Shown: positions 1-7,916 of the stretch, one piece after another | Numbering within the stretch: the first letter of the stretch is position 1 | Layout of the letters: each line of letters begins with the position of its first letter | Source of the DNA: Proteobacteria bacterium UBA6156 | GTDB lineage: Bacteria; Pseudomonadota; Alphaproteobacteria; UBA2136; UBA6156 | Assembly: GCA_002422365.1 (NCBI GenBank) | Contig: DIUO01000010.1 | Span: 1 to 64,000, forward strand | DNA: 64,000 nucleotides | Direction of reading: 5' to 3' | The notes under the pieces: generated by a model | Databases searched by the model: none | Told to the model about the DNA's origin: nothing | Seen by the model: the letters and a program-made list of their open reading frames with translations, nothing else | Made by a program: the position numbers and the translations under genes

Positions 1-95
1 TCGGCCCGCTGCGGCTGGAGCTCGGCATCCCGCTGGTCAAATCCAGCGAAGACCGCGACCAGATCTTTAGCTTCTCTGTCGGTACACGCTTCTAA
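1..95 (+). CDS. bamA: BamA (outer-membrane assembly protein), C-terminal fragment
   Basis: Only the last 30 codons are in the window, open from the left edge and ending at the TAA at 93-95. The peptide ends in SFSVGTRF, a beta-barrel C-terminal strand with terminal Phe, the signal recognised by the Bam complex. The assignment to BamA rests mainly on context: bamA-skp-lpxD-fabZ-lpxA is a widely conserved proteobacterial order. BamA inserts beta-barrel proteins into the outer membrane. The fragment alone would fit any outer-membrane barrel. Confidence 0.75.
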   Translation, partial: GPLRLELGIPLVKSSEDRDQIFSFSVGTRF

Positions 96-159
96 ACAAA
101 AGGTTAGCTTAACAAGTTAAACACAAAACTCATGGTTGAATATTAAGGGGGAGAAACCA

Positions 160-690
160 ATGAAACCAATCACCACACTCAAAACCGGCCTCATGGCCAT
201 GGTGCTGGCCGTGGGCGCCGCGTTCGGCGCCAACGCCGCACCGGCCAATGTCGCGGTGTTCGATGCCCAACAGGTCATCAACGGCACCAACGCCGCCAAA
301 CGCGCGGTAACCGAGCTCACCGGCAAGCGCAACGCCGCCCAGGCGCGTATCGACGCTCTGGAAAAACCGCTGATCGAAAAGCAGGAAAAACTGCGCGGCC
401 AGCAAAGCGTCATGGCTGCCGATAAATTCCAGCAAGCCCAAGCCGATTTCGCGAAGGAGCTCAACACCTTCCGCGAGCAAGCCCAGAAAATCCAGAACGA
501 CCTCGACGAGCAGAACATGAAGCTGCGCAAGCAAATTGCCGATGCCGTCCGCACGGCGGTCGAAGGCATCGCGAAGGAAAAAGGCTACGATGTCGTCCTG
601 CCCAAGGCCGTCACCTTCTACACCAGTGCCGGGGTTGCCGATATCAGCACCGAAGTCCTCTCCCGCGCCAACAAAACGCTGGATAAATAA
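160..690 (+). CDS. skp: OmpH/Skp-family periplasmic chaperone
   Basis: This 176-residue protein binds unfolded outer-membrane proteins in the periplasm and hands them to the Bam complex. A signal peptide (about residues 1-27, ending ANA-A) is followed by a short beta segment (NVAVFDAQQVING), a long charged helical stretch typical of the Skp tentacles, and a closing segment (GYDVVLPKAVTFYTSAG) usual for OmpH. The ATG at 160 is preferred over the TTG at 136 because AAGGGGGA lies about 8 bases upstream. It follows bamA and precedes lpxD, with a terminator in between. Confidence 0.93.
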   Translation: MKPITTLKTGLMAMVLAVGAAFGANAAPANVAVFDAQQVINGTNAAKRAVTELTGKRNAAQARIDALEKPLIEKQEKLRGQQSVMAADKFQQAQADFAKELNTFREQAQKIQNDLDEQNMKLRKQIADAVRTAVEGIAKEKGYDVVLPKAVTFYTSAGVADISTEVLSRANKTLDK

Positions 691-705
691 CGCTCATCGC
701 AGCAG

Positions 706-730
706 GAAAGGGGCCCCGGCCCCTTTTTTC
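706..730 (+). terminator. Rho-independent terminator after skp
   Basis: AAAGGGGC and GCCCCTTT form an 8-bp stem around a 4-base loop, followed by a T run. It separates skp from the lipid A genes. Confidence 0.85.
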
Positions 731-766
731 ATTCTCCTTTTCTCCTATGTCTGCTAATTTCTCCTC

Positions 767-1816
767 ATGTCCATCACCCTCCACACCCTCTGCCAGCACC
801 TCGGCATCGCCACACCGGCGGGGAAAGAAAACCTCGAACTCACCGCCGTCAAAACCCTGCACGAAGCGGGCAAAACCGACCTCAGCTTCTTCGACAACCA
901 GCAATACAAACACGGCGCCCGCACCACCCAGGCCGCCGCCGTGCTGGTGCGGGAGCGCGACGCTAAAACCCTCCCGGAAGGCGTCCTCCCGCTCCTCACG
1001 CCCCAACCCTACGCTGCCTTCGCGCGCGCCCTCCAACTTATGTACCCCACTCCGGAGCCCGAAGGCGGCATTTCCCAATTCGCCGTCGTCTCCGCCAGCG
1101 CCAAGGTGCACCCCACCGCCAGGGTCGAGCCCTACGCGGTAATCTATGCCGGAGCCGACATCGGCCCCCACGTCCACATCGGCGCCCACACCGTGGTGGG
1201 GCAGGGGGTTCGGGTCGGAGAAGGCACCCGCATCGCTGCCCACGTCACCCTGCAAAAGTGCAGCATCGGCCACAATTGCATCCTCCACCCAGGCGTGCGC
1301 GTGGGGCAAGATGGTTTCGGTTTCGCCATGGCCACCGGGCCTAAGGGAGTAGAGCTCATCAAAGTCCCGCAAATCGGGCAGGTCGAAATCGGCAACGATG
1401 TCGAAATCGGCGCCAACACCACAATCGACTGCGGCGCCCTCGGCAACACCGTCATTCACGATATGGTCAAAATCGACAACCAAGTCCAAATCGCGCACAA
1501 CGTGAAAATCGGACACGGCAGCCGTGTGGTGGCACAAGTCGGTGTTGCGGGCAGCGCCAGTTTGGGCGCATTCACGGTCATCGGCGGGCAGGTGGGCATC
1601 TCGGGCCACACCACCATGGCCGACAAAGTCATGGTCGCCGCCTGCTCCGCCGTCACCAAGTCCATCACCACCGAGGGCGAAGTCCTCGCAGGCATCCCCG
1701 CCGTGCCCATCAAGCAGTGGCGCCGCAGCGTGGCCACCCTCGCGCGCCTCACCAAAATGGTGAAAGGCAACGCTGCCGATAAGGAAGCCGAAAAAGTGGA
1801 GGACAACAACGCATGA
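767..1816 (+). CDS. lpxD: UDP-3-O-acylglucosamine N-acyltransferase LpxD
   Basis: LpxD transfers the second (N-linked) acyl chain to UDP-3-O-acyl-glucosamine in lipid A synthesis. The 349-residue protein has the usual N-terminal uridine-binding domain (residues 1 to about 105), then a left-handed beta helix of hexapeptide repeats. The catalytic motif QIAHNVKIG is present with His244. Length is normal. Its last 4 bases overlap fabZ (ATGA), so the two are probably translationally coupled. There is no clear Shine-Dalgarno; the start is preceded by a C/T-rich tract. Confidence 0.96.
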   Translation: MSITLHTLCQHLGIATPAGKENLELTAVKTLHEAGKTDLSFFDNQQYKHGARTTQAAAVLVRERDAKTLPEGVLPLLTPQPYAAFARALQLMYPTPEPEGGISQFAVVSASAKVHPTARVEPYAVIYAGADIGPHVHIGAHTVVGQGVRVGEGTRIAAHVTLQKCSIGHNCILHPGVRVGQDGFGFAMATGPKGVELIKVPQIGQVEIGNDVEIGANTTIDCGALGNTVIHDMVKIDNQVQIAHNVKIGHGSRVVAQVGVAGSASLGAFTVIGGQVGISGHTTMADKVMVAACSAVTKSITTEGEVLAGIPAVPIKQWRRSVATLARLTKMVKGNAADKEAEKVEDNNA

Positions 1817-2256
1817 AGCAAACCCTCACCAAAACCGAAATCAAAAAACTCATCCCCCACCGCGAACCCATCCTGCTGGTCGATGAAGTGACGGCCTGGG
1901 AAGCCCATAAATGGATCAAAGCCAAACGCTTTTTCCCTGAAAACGATATTTACTTCGAAGGCCACTTCCCCGGAGACCCTTACCTACCAGGAATGCTGAC
2001 TGTCGAAGCTATTGCCCAAGCCGCCGCTATTCTCACCAGCATCAGCGAGCAAATCGATGTCACCAACGGCTACTACGTCTTCACGGGCATCACCAATGTC
2101 AAACTTGCCGCACCGGTCAGGCCCGGCGATACCTTGATGATCGAGGCCGAAAAAATCCGCGATAAACTCGGCATTTATGTGTTTGCAGGTAAAGCAACCG
2201 TTAACGGCAAACTGGCGGCCCAGGCGTCGTTCTCCGCCAAGCTCATCCATAAATAA
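1813..2256 (+). CDS. fabZ: 3-hydroxyacyl-ACP dehydratase FabZ
   Basis: FabZ dehydrates 3-hydroxyacyl-ACP in type II fatty acid synthesis and competes with LpxA/LpxD for the same acyl-ACP, which explains its place in the lipid A operon. The 147-residue hot-dog protein carries GHFPGDPYLPG with the catalytic His51, and Glu65 in VEAIAQ. Length and motifs are canonical. It overlaps lpxD and is followed 24 bases later by lpxA. Confidence 0.97.
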   Translation: MKQTLTKTEIKKLIPHREPILLVDEVTAWEAHKWIKAKRFFPENDIYFEGHFPGDPYLPGMLTVEAIAQAAAILTSISEQIDVTNGYYVFTGITNVKLAAPVRPGDTLMIEAEKIRDKLGIYVFAGKATVNGKLAAQASFSAKLIHK

Positions 2257-2280
2257 CCCCCAAAAGCCAGTCCCCCCCCC

Positions 2281-3081
2281 ATGTCCATCCACCCCACAGC
2301 ATTCCTAGAACCCGGCGCCAAGCTGGGTAAAGACGTCGCCATCGGCCCGTTCTGCACCGTCGGCGCCAACGTGCACATCGGCGCGGGCACGCGGCTGGTC
2401 AGCCATGTGGTCGTCACCGGCCACACCACGCTGGGTAAAAACAACATCATCTATCCCTTCGCATCCTTGGGCCACCCGTCACCCGACCGCAAATACAAAG
2501 GCGAAAACGCCACGCTGACGATTGGCGACTCCAACGATATCCGCGAAGGCGTCACCATGCACATCGGCACCGGGGCCGACAAAGGCACAACCAGGGTCGG
2601 CAGCCACAATCTCTTCATGGCGGGCAGCCATGTGGCGCACGATTGCATCGTGGGCAGCCACGTCATCCTCGCCAACTATGCACAGCTGGCGGGCCATGTC
2701 GAAATTGCCGATAACGTCATCATCGGCGGCCTCTCCGGCATTCACCAAAACGTGCGTGTTGGCACCCACGCCATCATCGGCGGCCACACGGCGGTCGACC
2801 ACGACGTGCCGCCCTTCGCCTCCGTCTCCGGCCGCCGCGCCACCCTCAAGGGCCTCAATCTGGTCGGCCTGCGCCGCCGCGGGTTCGACAAATCCCTGAT
2901 CCGCGAGCTCGACACCGCCTACGACTTCCTCTTCGACGAATCGCCGGAAAACGAAGACATGCCCCTCACCGAGCGCGCCGAAAAACTCAAACGCCGCAGC
3001 AAAATCGCCGAAGTCAAAGCCCTCGCCACCTTCGTCCTCACCACCCACCGCGGCGTCACCGCCTACGAAGACGACGAATAA
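2281..3081 (+). CDS. lpxA: UDP-N-acetylglucosamine O-acyltransferase LpxA
   Basis: LpxA performs the first step of lipid A synthesis, 3-O-acylation of UDP-GlcNAc. The 266-residue protein shows hexapeptide repeats from residue 1, the motif GSHVAHDC with His120 at the position of E. coli His125, and the usual C-terminal helical domain (FVLTTHRG). The ATG sits directly behind a run of eight C with no Shine-Dalgarno. The gene is followed by a hairpin repeat before lpxI. Confidence 0.97.
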   Translation: MSIHPTAFLEPGAKLGKDVAIGPFCTVGANVHIGAGTRLVSHVVVTGHTTLGKNNIIYPFASLGHPSPDRKYKGENATLTIGDSNDIREGVTMHIGTGADKGTTRVGSHNLFMAGSHVAHDCIVGSHVILANYAQLAGHVEIADNVIIGGLSGIHQNVRVGTHAIIGGHTAVDHDVPPFASVSGRRATLKGLNLVGLRRRGFDKSLIRELDTAYDFLFDESPENEDMPLTERAEKLKRRSKIAEVKALATFVLTTHRGVTAYEDDE

Positions 3082-3123
3082 ACCAAAAGAGATGTAAGCA
3101 TGAGGCTTGAGTAAAGCTTTAAA

Positions 3124-3248
3124 TACGGAATGCCAGAGAGAAGAGGGAAGCACCGCGCCAGCCGGATGGTTTCCCCAAAAATCGCATTTTTGGAGGAAAC
3201 CACCGTGCCGGCGCAACCCCTACCGTAGGCAAGCACTTCCTGTAAATC
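3124..3248 (+). repeat. Family-2 hairpin repeat, copy a (full length)
   Basis: It starts with a TACGGAATGCCAGAGAG box also found at 7039. A long imperfect hairpin follows (3155-3214; GCGCCAGCCGG...CCGTGCCGGCGC with inner GGTTTCC/GGAAACC and CCAAAAAT/ATTTTTGG), then the tail GCACTTCCTGTAAATC at 3233-3248. Related copies lie at 7039, 58527 and 60935, with tail-only remnants at 10291 and 12428. It fills the lpxA-lpxI gap. Confidence 0.8.
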
Positions 3249-3313
3249 GAAGTAAAATTCTTAAAAACCTAAAAAATGTCACTCGTATTTACGAAATCTG
3301 CTAAATTCTCCCC

Positions 3314-4126
3314 ATGACAACCCTCGCCATCCTCGCCGGAGGAGACCCGCTCCCCACCACCATCGCCCAAGTGGCGCTCGGCAACGGCTGGGCGGTGCAT
3401 GTGGTCACCTTCGCGGGCCAGCCGCAGCCCAAGGCGCTGCCAGCCGTCGCCAGCATCACCCAGTTTCCGCTGGGCCAAATCGGCCATATTCTCGCGCACC
3501 TCAAGGCCCACAAGGTCAGCCACGTCGCCCTGGCCGGGCACCTGCACAAGCCCTCCATTCTCAGCTTAAAGCCGGACGCCACCGGCCTCAAACTCCTCGC
3601 CCGCGCCGTCATCAAACACGACGACGCCCTGCTGCGCGTGGTGACCGACTTCCTGCAAGAAGAAGGCTTTAACCTGGTCACCATCCAAGACCTCGCCCCC
3701 AACCTGCTCGCCCCCAAAGGCATCCTCACCAAAGCCAAACCGAATGCCGAAGAGCAAGAAGACATCGCCCTGGCCCGCAGCACCTTGGCAGTTATAGGAG
3801 ACCTCGACATCGGCCAGGCCTGCATCGTCCACAACGGCGCCATTTTGGGGGTCGAAGCGGTGGAAGGCACCGACACCTTAATCGAGCGCTGCGCGACCCT
3901 GCGCGATGGCGGTGCGCAAGGTAAAGGCGGCATCCTCGTCAAACGCGCGAAGGACATGCAAACCGACCTCGCAGACCTCCCCACCGTCGGCTTGCAAACC
4001 GTCCAGCTTCTGGCTCAGCACCACTACCGTGGCCTCTGCATCCAGCCCGGCCGCACGCTGTTCCTCAACCAGAGCGAAACTCTCGCCCACGCCAACGCCC
4101 ACAACCTGTTTGTGGTGTCGGAGTAA
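3314..4126 (+). CDS. lpxI: UDP-2,3-diacylglucosamine pyrophosphatase LpxI (DUF1009)
   Basis: LpxI hydrolyses UDP-2,3-diacylglucosamine to lipid X in bacteria that lack LpxH, which includes most Alphaproteobacteria. The 270-residue protein has the family's N-terminal segment (LAILAGGDPLP), the central EGTDTLIERCATLR region, and a C-terminal domain with GKGGILVKRAKDMQTDLADL and CIQPGRTLFLN. Its place between lpxA and lpxB supports the call. The family was long annotated as DUF1009. Confidence 0.93.
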   Translation: MTTLAILAGGDPLPTTIAQVALGNGWAVHVVTFAGQPQPKALPAVASITQFPLGQIGHILAHLKAHKVSHVALAGHLHKPSILSLKPDATGLKLLARAVIKHDDALLRVVTDFLQEEGFNLVTIQDLAPNLLAPKGILTKAKPNAEEQEDIALARSTLAVIGDLDIGQACIVHNGAILGVEAVEGTDTLIERCATLRDGGAQGKGGILVKRAKDMQTDLADLPTVGLQTVQLLAQHHYRGLCIQPGRTLFLNQSETLAHANAHNLFVVSE

Positions 4127-4130
4127 CCTC

Positions 4131-5315
4131 ATGGCTGCCCCTACCATAACCCCTACCGCCCCCACCATCCTCATCCTTGCCGGAGAACCCTCCGGAGACC
4201 GCCTCGGCGGCGCCCTCATGGCCGCCATTCGGGCTCAGCAGCCGCAAACCCGCTTCATCGGCGTGGGCGGAGACAGCATGACCGCCCAAGGCCTCGCCCC
4301 TGTCTTCCCGATGTCCGACCTCTCCGTCATGGGCCTGTTCGAGGTCATCCCTGCCATCCCCCGCGCGCTGCGCCACCTCAAAACCCTTGCCCAGCTTGCC
4401 CAAACCGCCAAACCCGACCTCATAATTACCATCGATAGCCAAGACTTCGCCATCCGCCTCGCCACCCGCACCCACCATTTGGGCATCCCCCATGTGCATT
4501 ATGTCGCCCCCAAAGTGTGGGCCTGGCGGCAGGGCAGGGCGGCCAAGCTCGGCCAAGCCTACAGCCATTTATTAACCATTCTCCCCTTCGAGAAAGCCTT
4601 TTTCCAAAAATTTGGCCTGAAAAGCACCTACGTCGGCCACCCCGCCGTCACCACACTGGCGCCGCACATCCAGCCGCAGCCGCAAATCCCATCTCCCGCA
4701 CCCGTTTTGGCGCTGTTGCCTGGCTCCCGCAGCGGAGAACTCAAGCGCCACTGGCCCATCTTCCTGCAAACCTACCGCCAGCTCCGCCAAACCGCCCCCG
4801 GCCTTACCGCCGTGCTGGCCCTGCCGTCGGAAAAAGCTCTAAACACCTGCCGCACCCTGGCGGACTGGACCGACGCCGACGCCATAACCCCAGTTTACGG
4901 CGAAGCCCGCTTCACTCACTTGGCCACCGCCACCGCCGCCCTCACCAAATCCGGCACGAACAATCTGGAGCTCGCACTCCTCGGCATCCCCGCTTTAGTC
5001 ACCTACCGCATGAACGCACTCACCTTCCAAATCGCCAAGCGCCTGGTCAAAGTGCCGTTTATCAGCCTGCCCAACCTCATCCTCCACTACGCCGGGCGGC
5101 CTGTTGTGTACCCAGAGCTTATCCAGCACGCCGTCACCCCCTCAGCATTGCAACAAGCCCTCACGCCACTGCTCACCGCCAGCCCCGCCCGCAGCGCGCA
5201 GCTCAAGGCGCTCTCCAGCCTCGGCAGCCTTATGCACACCCCCCAACCCCCCGCCACACTCGCTGCCCAAGCCGCCCTGGCCTGCCTCAAACCCAACCCT
5301 AACCCCAAACCCTAA
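4131..5315 (+). CDS. lpxB: Lipid-A-disaccharide synthase LpxB
   Basis: LpxB joins UDP-2,3-diacylglucosamine and lipid X to form the lipid A disaccharide. The 394-residue GT19-type protein has LAGEPSGDRLGG at its N terminus, GVGGDSM, the central HYVAPKVWAWRQGR signature and the C-terminal TKSGTNNLELAL motif. The same frame is open upstream to 3906, but that stretch overlaps lpxI; the ATG at 4131, 4 bases after the lpxI stop, is the natural start. The last codons (KPNPNPKP) are written by a period-7 C/A-rich tract that continues past the stop. Confidence 0.95.
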   Translation: MAAPTITPTAPTILILAGEPSGDRLGGALMAAIRAQQPQTRFIGVGGDSMTAQGLAPVFPMSDLSVMGLFEVIPAIPRALRHLKTLAQLAQTAKPDLIITIDSQDFAIRLATRTHHLGIPHVHYVAPKVWAWRQGRAAKLGQAYSHLLTILPFEKAFFQKFGLKSTYVGHPAVTTLAPHIQPQPQIPSPAPVLALLPGSRSGELKRHWPIFLQTYRQLRQTAPGLTAVLALPSEKALNTCRTLADWTDADAITPVYGEARFTHLATATAALTKSGTNNLELALLGIPALVTYRMNALTFQIAKRLVKVPFISLPNLILHYAGRPVVYPELIQHAVTPSALQQALTPLLTASPARSAQLKALSSLGSLMHTPQPPATLAAQAALACLKPNPNPKP

Positions 5316-5337
5316 AGCCGAACGCCCAAAACCCTAC
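5287..5337. repeat. Period-7 tract at the end of lpxB
   Basis: Degenerate 7-mers of the CCCAACC/CTAACCC/CAAACCC kind run through the last lpxB codons and beyond the stop. The unit belongs to the same period-7 class seen at many gene boundaries here. Confidence 0.6.
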
Positions 5338-5347
5338 CTTTTCCGCC

Positions 5348-5376
5348 TTGCCAATCAATTTGGCATACAGTATGCA
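5348..5376 (+). promoter_or_regulatory. Predicted sigma70-type promoter of the GGDEF gene
   Basis: TTGCCA, a 17-base spacer and TATGCA precede the start at 5403. The -10 lies in an AT-rich, partly palindromic stretch (TATGCATA). The same TTGCC(A/C)-N17 layout is seen upstream of nuoA and of the gene at 45747. Confidence 0.55.
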
Positions 5377-5402
5377 TATATCCTCGCAGAAGGAGACATG
5401 CC

Positions 5403-6047
5403 ATGAAGCCCCACACCACCACCAAGCGCTGGCCCGCCGCCCACGGCACCCCCACGTTCAGCTTTGTGCCCGCCCCCACCGAGCTCACGCAGCTGCGCAC
5501 CAACATCACCACATTAGAAGACCGCCTCTCCCGCCAGGCCGCCATCATCGAGAACCTGACCGAGAAAGCCAACCACGACAGCCTCACCGGCCTGCTCAAC
5601 CGCCGGGGTATGGAATCCGCACTCACCCACGCCCTGGCGGCCTATCACCGCCACGGCCACATGGGCGCGCTCATGATGTTCGACCTCAACGGCTTCAAAC
5701 AGATCAACGACACCTTCGGCCACGCTGCCGGAGACACCCTGCTGGCCCACGTTGCCGCCGCGCTGCGGGCTTCCACCCGCCAAACCGACCACCTCTGCCG
5801 CCTGGGCGGAGACGAATTCATGGTGTTTCTCTCCGGCGCGGGCCTCAGCCAGGCGCTTGTCATGGCGCGCCGCCTGCGCCGTGCGTTGCAGGCCAGCCCG
5901 GTTAATTACGAGGGCTCCAGCCTCATCGCCCACATCAGCGTCGGCATCGCCACGTTAGAAGAAGCCCCCTCGCTTCCCGCGCTGATCGAGCTCGCCGACG
6001 CCCGCATGTACCGCCTCAAGCAAGCCCTCAAATCCCTCCAACGCTAA
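5403..6047 (+). CDS. Diguanylate cyclase (GGDEF domain)
   Basis: This 214-residue soluble protein should make cyclic di-GMP from two GTP. A short coiled region (about 27-56) precedes one GGDEF domain. Key residues are intact: Asp94 in FDLNGFKQIND for metal binding, GGDEF at 135-139, and an allosteric I-site RxxD (RQTD, 126-129) five residues before it. No sensor domain or membrane segment is visible. A clear Shine-Dalgarno (AGGAGA) precedes the ATG. The next gene is a degenerate paralogue. Confidence 0.93.
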   Translation: MKPHTTTKRWPAAHGTPTFSFVPAPTELTQLRTNITTLEDRLSRQAAIIENLTEKANHDSLTGLLNRRGMESALTHALAAYHRHGHMGALMMFDLNGFKQINDTFGHAAGDTLLAHVAAALRASTRQTDHLCRLGGDEFMVFLSGAGLSQALVMARRLRRALQASPVNYEGSSLIAHISVGIATLEEAPSLPALIELADARMYRLKQALKSLQR

Positions 6048-6067
6048 GCAGGGCAGGGGGCATTTTC

Positions 6068-6153
6068 GCACGGTTTCCCGGGCGGCGGTGGGGTCAAATG
6101 TGGAACACATTTGGGGCCCCCACCCCGACCCGGGATCTCGAATATACAGGCAC
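6068..6153 (+). repeat. Family-1 3'-hairpin element, copy A
   Basis: It begins with GCACGG 20 bases after the stop at 6047. Inner stem CAAATGTG-GAA-CACATTTG; middle stem GGTGGGG/CCCCACC; outer CCCGGG pair. Tail AATATACAGGCAC. Middle and inner stems differ from other copies on both sides, so pairing is kept. Confidence 0.85.
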
Positions 6154-6245
6154 GAATAAATTCCAGATATAAGTGCACCAGGCACGTCTTTACCTTACGA
6201 GCCATAAACCTTGTCAATCGGCAAGTTTCAGCCAATACTAAACTC

Positions 6246-6896
6246 ATGGCCAAACTCAAAGACTCCCTCCAGAACATGATGCGCCGCCGCGAAGCGGATA
6301 TGGAATCCGGCCGCGAACCGGCATCCGACTACGACACTCTCCTGTCAGACTACCAAGAACTGCAACGCATGTTCGAAGACCAAGCCCAGCTCATCAACGC
6401 GCTGCAGAGAGACTCCGGCGCCGACCCCCTCACCAGCCTCGCCAACCACCGTACTCTGGGGGCCGAGCTCGAGCGCTCCCTCGCCACCGCCCGCCGCTAT
6501 GGCCGCCGCCATGGCCTCATTCTGCTGCGGATAGTCGACTTCACCAACCTCTCCAACCAGCTCGGAGAAGCCGCCACCGACGCCATCCTCCGCCACATGG
6601 CCAGCCTCATCCGCCAGAACATCCGCCCGACCGACATCGCCGCCCACCCCCACTTCGGAGAATTCGCGATTATCCTGAACGAGCTCCGCGCGGTCGAAAA
6701 CGCCACCCAGCGGGCCGAAGAAATCTGCGCCATCGCCGCCAGCACCCCCTGCGTGGTCGGTGGGCGCAGCCTGCACTGCATGGTGGTGCACGGCCTCACG
6801 GTGTTCGGGCAAGACGACGAAGCGACAGACATACTGGCCCGCACCCGCAAAGCCCTGGCCGACGCCGCCCCCGCCGGCTCCGTCCTCTCTTCGTAA
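6246..6896 (+). CDS. Degenerate GGDEF-domain protein with retained I-site
   Basis: This 216-residue protein has an N-terminal coil (about 1-55) and one GGDEF fold beginning DPLTSLANHRTL. The active site is lost: the signature reads HFGEF (136-140), and the metal-binding Asp of the FD(L/I)D region is Arg95. The inhibitory-site motif RPTD (127-130) is kept exactly five residues before it. That pattern fits a c-di-GMP receptor, not an enzyme, as in Caulobacter PopA. A longer frame to 6111 runs into the hairpin repeat and was rejected. Confidence 0.82.
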   Translation: MAKLKDSLQNMMRRREADMESGREPASDYDTLLSDYQELQRMFEDQAQLINALQRDSGADPLTSLANHRTLGAELERSLATARRYGRRHGLILLRIVDFTNLSNQLGEAATDAILRHMASLIRQNIRPTDIAAHPHFGEFAIILNELRAVENATQRAEEICAIAASTPCVVGGRSLHCMVVHGLTVFGQDDEATDILARTRKALADAAPAGSVLSS

Positions 6897-6917
6897 AAAG
6901 CAAAAAATCCCTCTCTT

Positions 6918-7003
6918 GCACCGTTTCCCGGAACGCGGCGGGGTGCGATTTGGAACAAATCGCGGGCCCCCGCCCGTATCCGGGATCTGGAAAATACAAG
7001 CAC
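6918..7003 (+). repeat. Family-1 3'-hairpin element, copy B
   Basis: It starts 22 bases after the stop at 6896. Inner stem GCGATTTG-GAA-CAAATCGC, middle GGCGGGG/CCCCGCC, outer CCCGGA/TCCGGG, tail GAAAATACAAGCAC. This is the closest to a consensus copy. Confidence 0.88.
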
Positions 7004-7038
7004 AAAAACCCAAACCTAACCCACCCCCCACCGCTCAC

Positions 7039-7134
7039 TACGGAATGCCAGAGAGAAGAGGGAACCACCGTGCCTTGGCGCAAACCTCCCACCAGGCACC
7101 ACCCCTAACCATCCACGGCATTTCCTGTAAATGC
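7039..7134 (+). repeat. Family-2 hairpin repeat, copy b (short stem)
   Basis: It shares TACGGAATGCCAGAGAG with copy a, then a shortened hairpin (GTGCCTTGG...CCACCAGGCAC) and the tail GGCATTTCCTGTAAATGC. It lies upstream of the ferredoxin gene, about 35 bases after family-1 copy B. Confidence 0.7.
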
Positions 7135-7189
7135 GTCTCATATCCAAGGTTTTAAAATACGTTTTCTACCTGTCCAGCCCTGCATTTTC

Positions 7190-7858
7190 ATGTTAGCAAA
7201 CCACATGATTTCGCCGCAATCCCACCTCGCAGGCACCCAGTGCACCCAATGCGGCTACCCCTCCTGCAACGCCTACGCCCAAGCCCTTACCCAAGGCGCC
7301 CCCACCACTCTCTGCCGCCCGGGCGGAGCACGCGTGGCCCAGGCCTTGGCTCAAGCCCTCAACCAACCTTACCAACCGCCCGCCCAACCCCCACTCCCAC
7401 CCCAAATCGCTTTTGTTACAGAAGCCGACTGCATCGGCTGCACCCTCTGCCTGCAAAAATGCCCCACCGCCGCCATCGTCGGCGCACCCAAGCAGCTTCA
7501 TACCGTGCTGAATGACCTCTGCACCGGCTGCAACCTCTGCGTCCCCGTCTGCCCCACCCAATGCATTAGTTTACACCCCGCACCCGCCGAGCATAAACTC
7601 ACCGAACAACTGCCAAACGCCTCCCAAACCCCCGCCGCCCAAGCCGCCACCTGGGCCCTCGTCAAAGCCGCCGCCCAACGCGCTGCCACCCCCGCCACCC
7701 GCACCACCCACACCAAGGCGCAAGCTGCCCCAGTCGAGCTGAATCCCCTCCAACCCAACCTCACCGCCAAAATCGCCGCCGCCCGCCACAAATCCGCTAC
7801 AAAATACGCCGCCAAAGGCCCCCTCAAAACCCCCAAAGCCCTCAAGCCCAATAAATAA
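7190..7858 (+). CDS. RnfB-like ferredoxin (electron transport complex subunit B type)
   Basis: This 222-residue iron-sulfur protein has an N-terminal 4Fe-4S (FeS) domain with Cys18, 21, 26 and 42 (CTQCGYPSC...LC), then two classical 4Fe-4S motifs, CIGCTLCLQKCP and CTGCNLCVPVCP, and a basic Ala/Pro/Lys-rich tail of about 80 residues. The arrangement is that of RnfB/RsxB, but without the N-terminal membrane helix, and no other rnf gene is nearby. It may feed electrons to an unidentified acceptor. A second in-frame ATG lies 5 codons in. Confidence 0.8.
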   Translation: MLANHMISPQSHLAGTQCTQCGYPSCNAYAQALTQGAPTTLCRPGGARVAQALAQALNQPYQPPAQPPLPPQIAFVTEADCIGCTLCLQKCPTAAIVGAPKQLHTVLNDLCTGCNLCVPVCPTQCISLHPAPAEHKLTEQLPNASQTPAAQAATWALVKAAAQRAATPATRTTHTKAQAAPVELNPLQPNLTAKIAAARHKSATKYAAKGPLKTPKALKPNK

Positions 7859-7878
7859 CCGGCCCCTCGCAGGGCCGG
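7859..7878 (+). terminator. Hairpin after the RnfB-like gene
   Basis: CCGGCCC/GGGCCGG with a 6-base loop begins at the base after the stop codon. No T run follows, so termination is uncertain. Confidence 0.4.
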
Positions 7879-7916
7879 TATCGCGCCCAACGGCACGTAA
7901 TCGTACTAATATCCGT

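Noticed and set aside
644..1609. Long open frames on the strand opposite GC-rich genes (also 19061-20446, 29388-30512, 41186-42007, 42890-43855, 46949-48418)
   Set aside because: Antisense shadows of well-identified genes, caused by high GC at third positions; compositions rich in Gly/Asp/His/Val without domains.
3906..4130. 75-codon upstream extension of the lpxB frame
   Set aside because: It lies wholly inside lpxI in another frame and has no LpxB similarity; the ATG at 4131 follows the lpxI stop directly.
6111..6245. Earlier start for the degenerate GGDEF protein
   Set aside because: The extra residues are translated from the family-1 hairpin and do not resemble the family.
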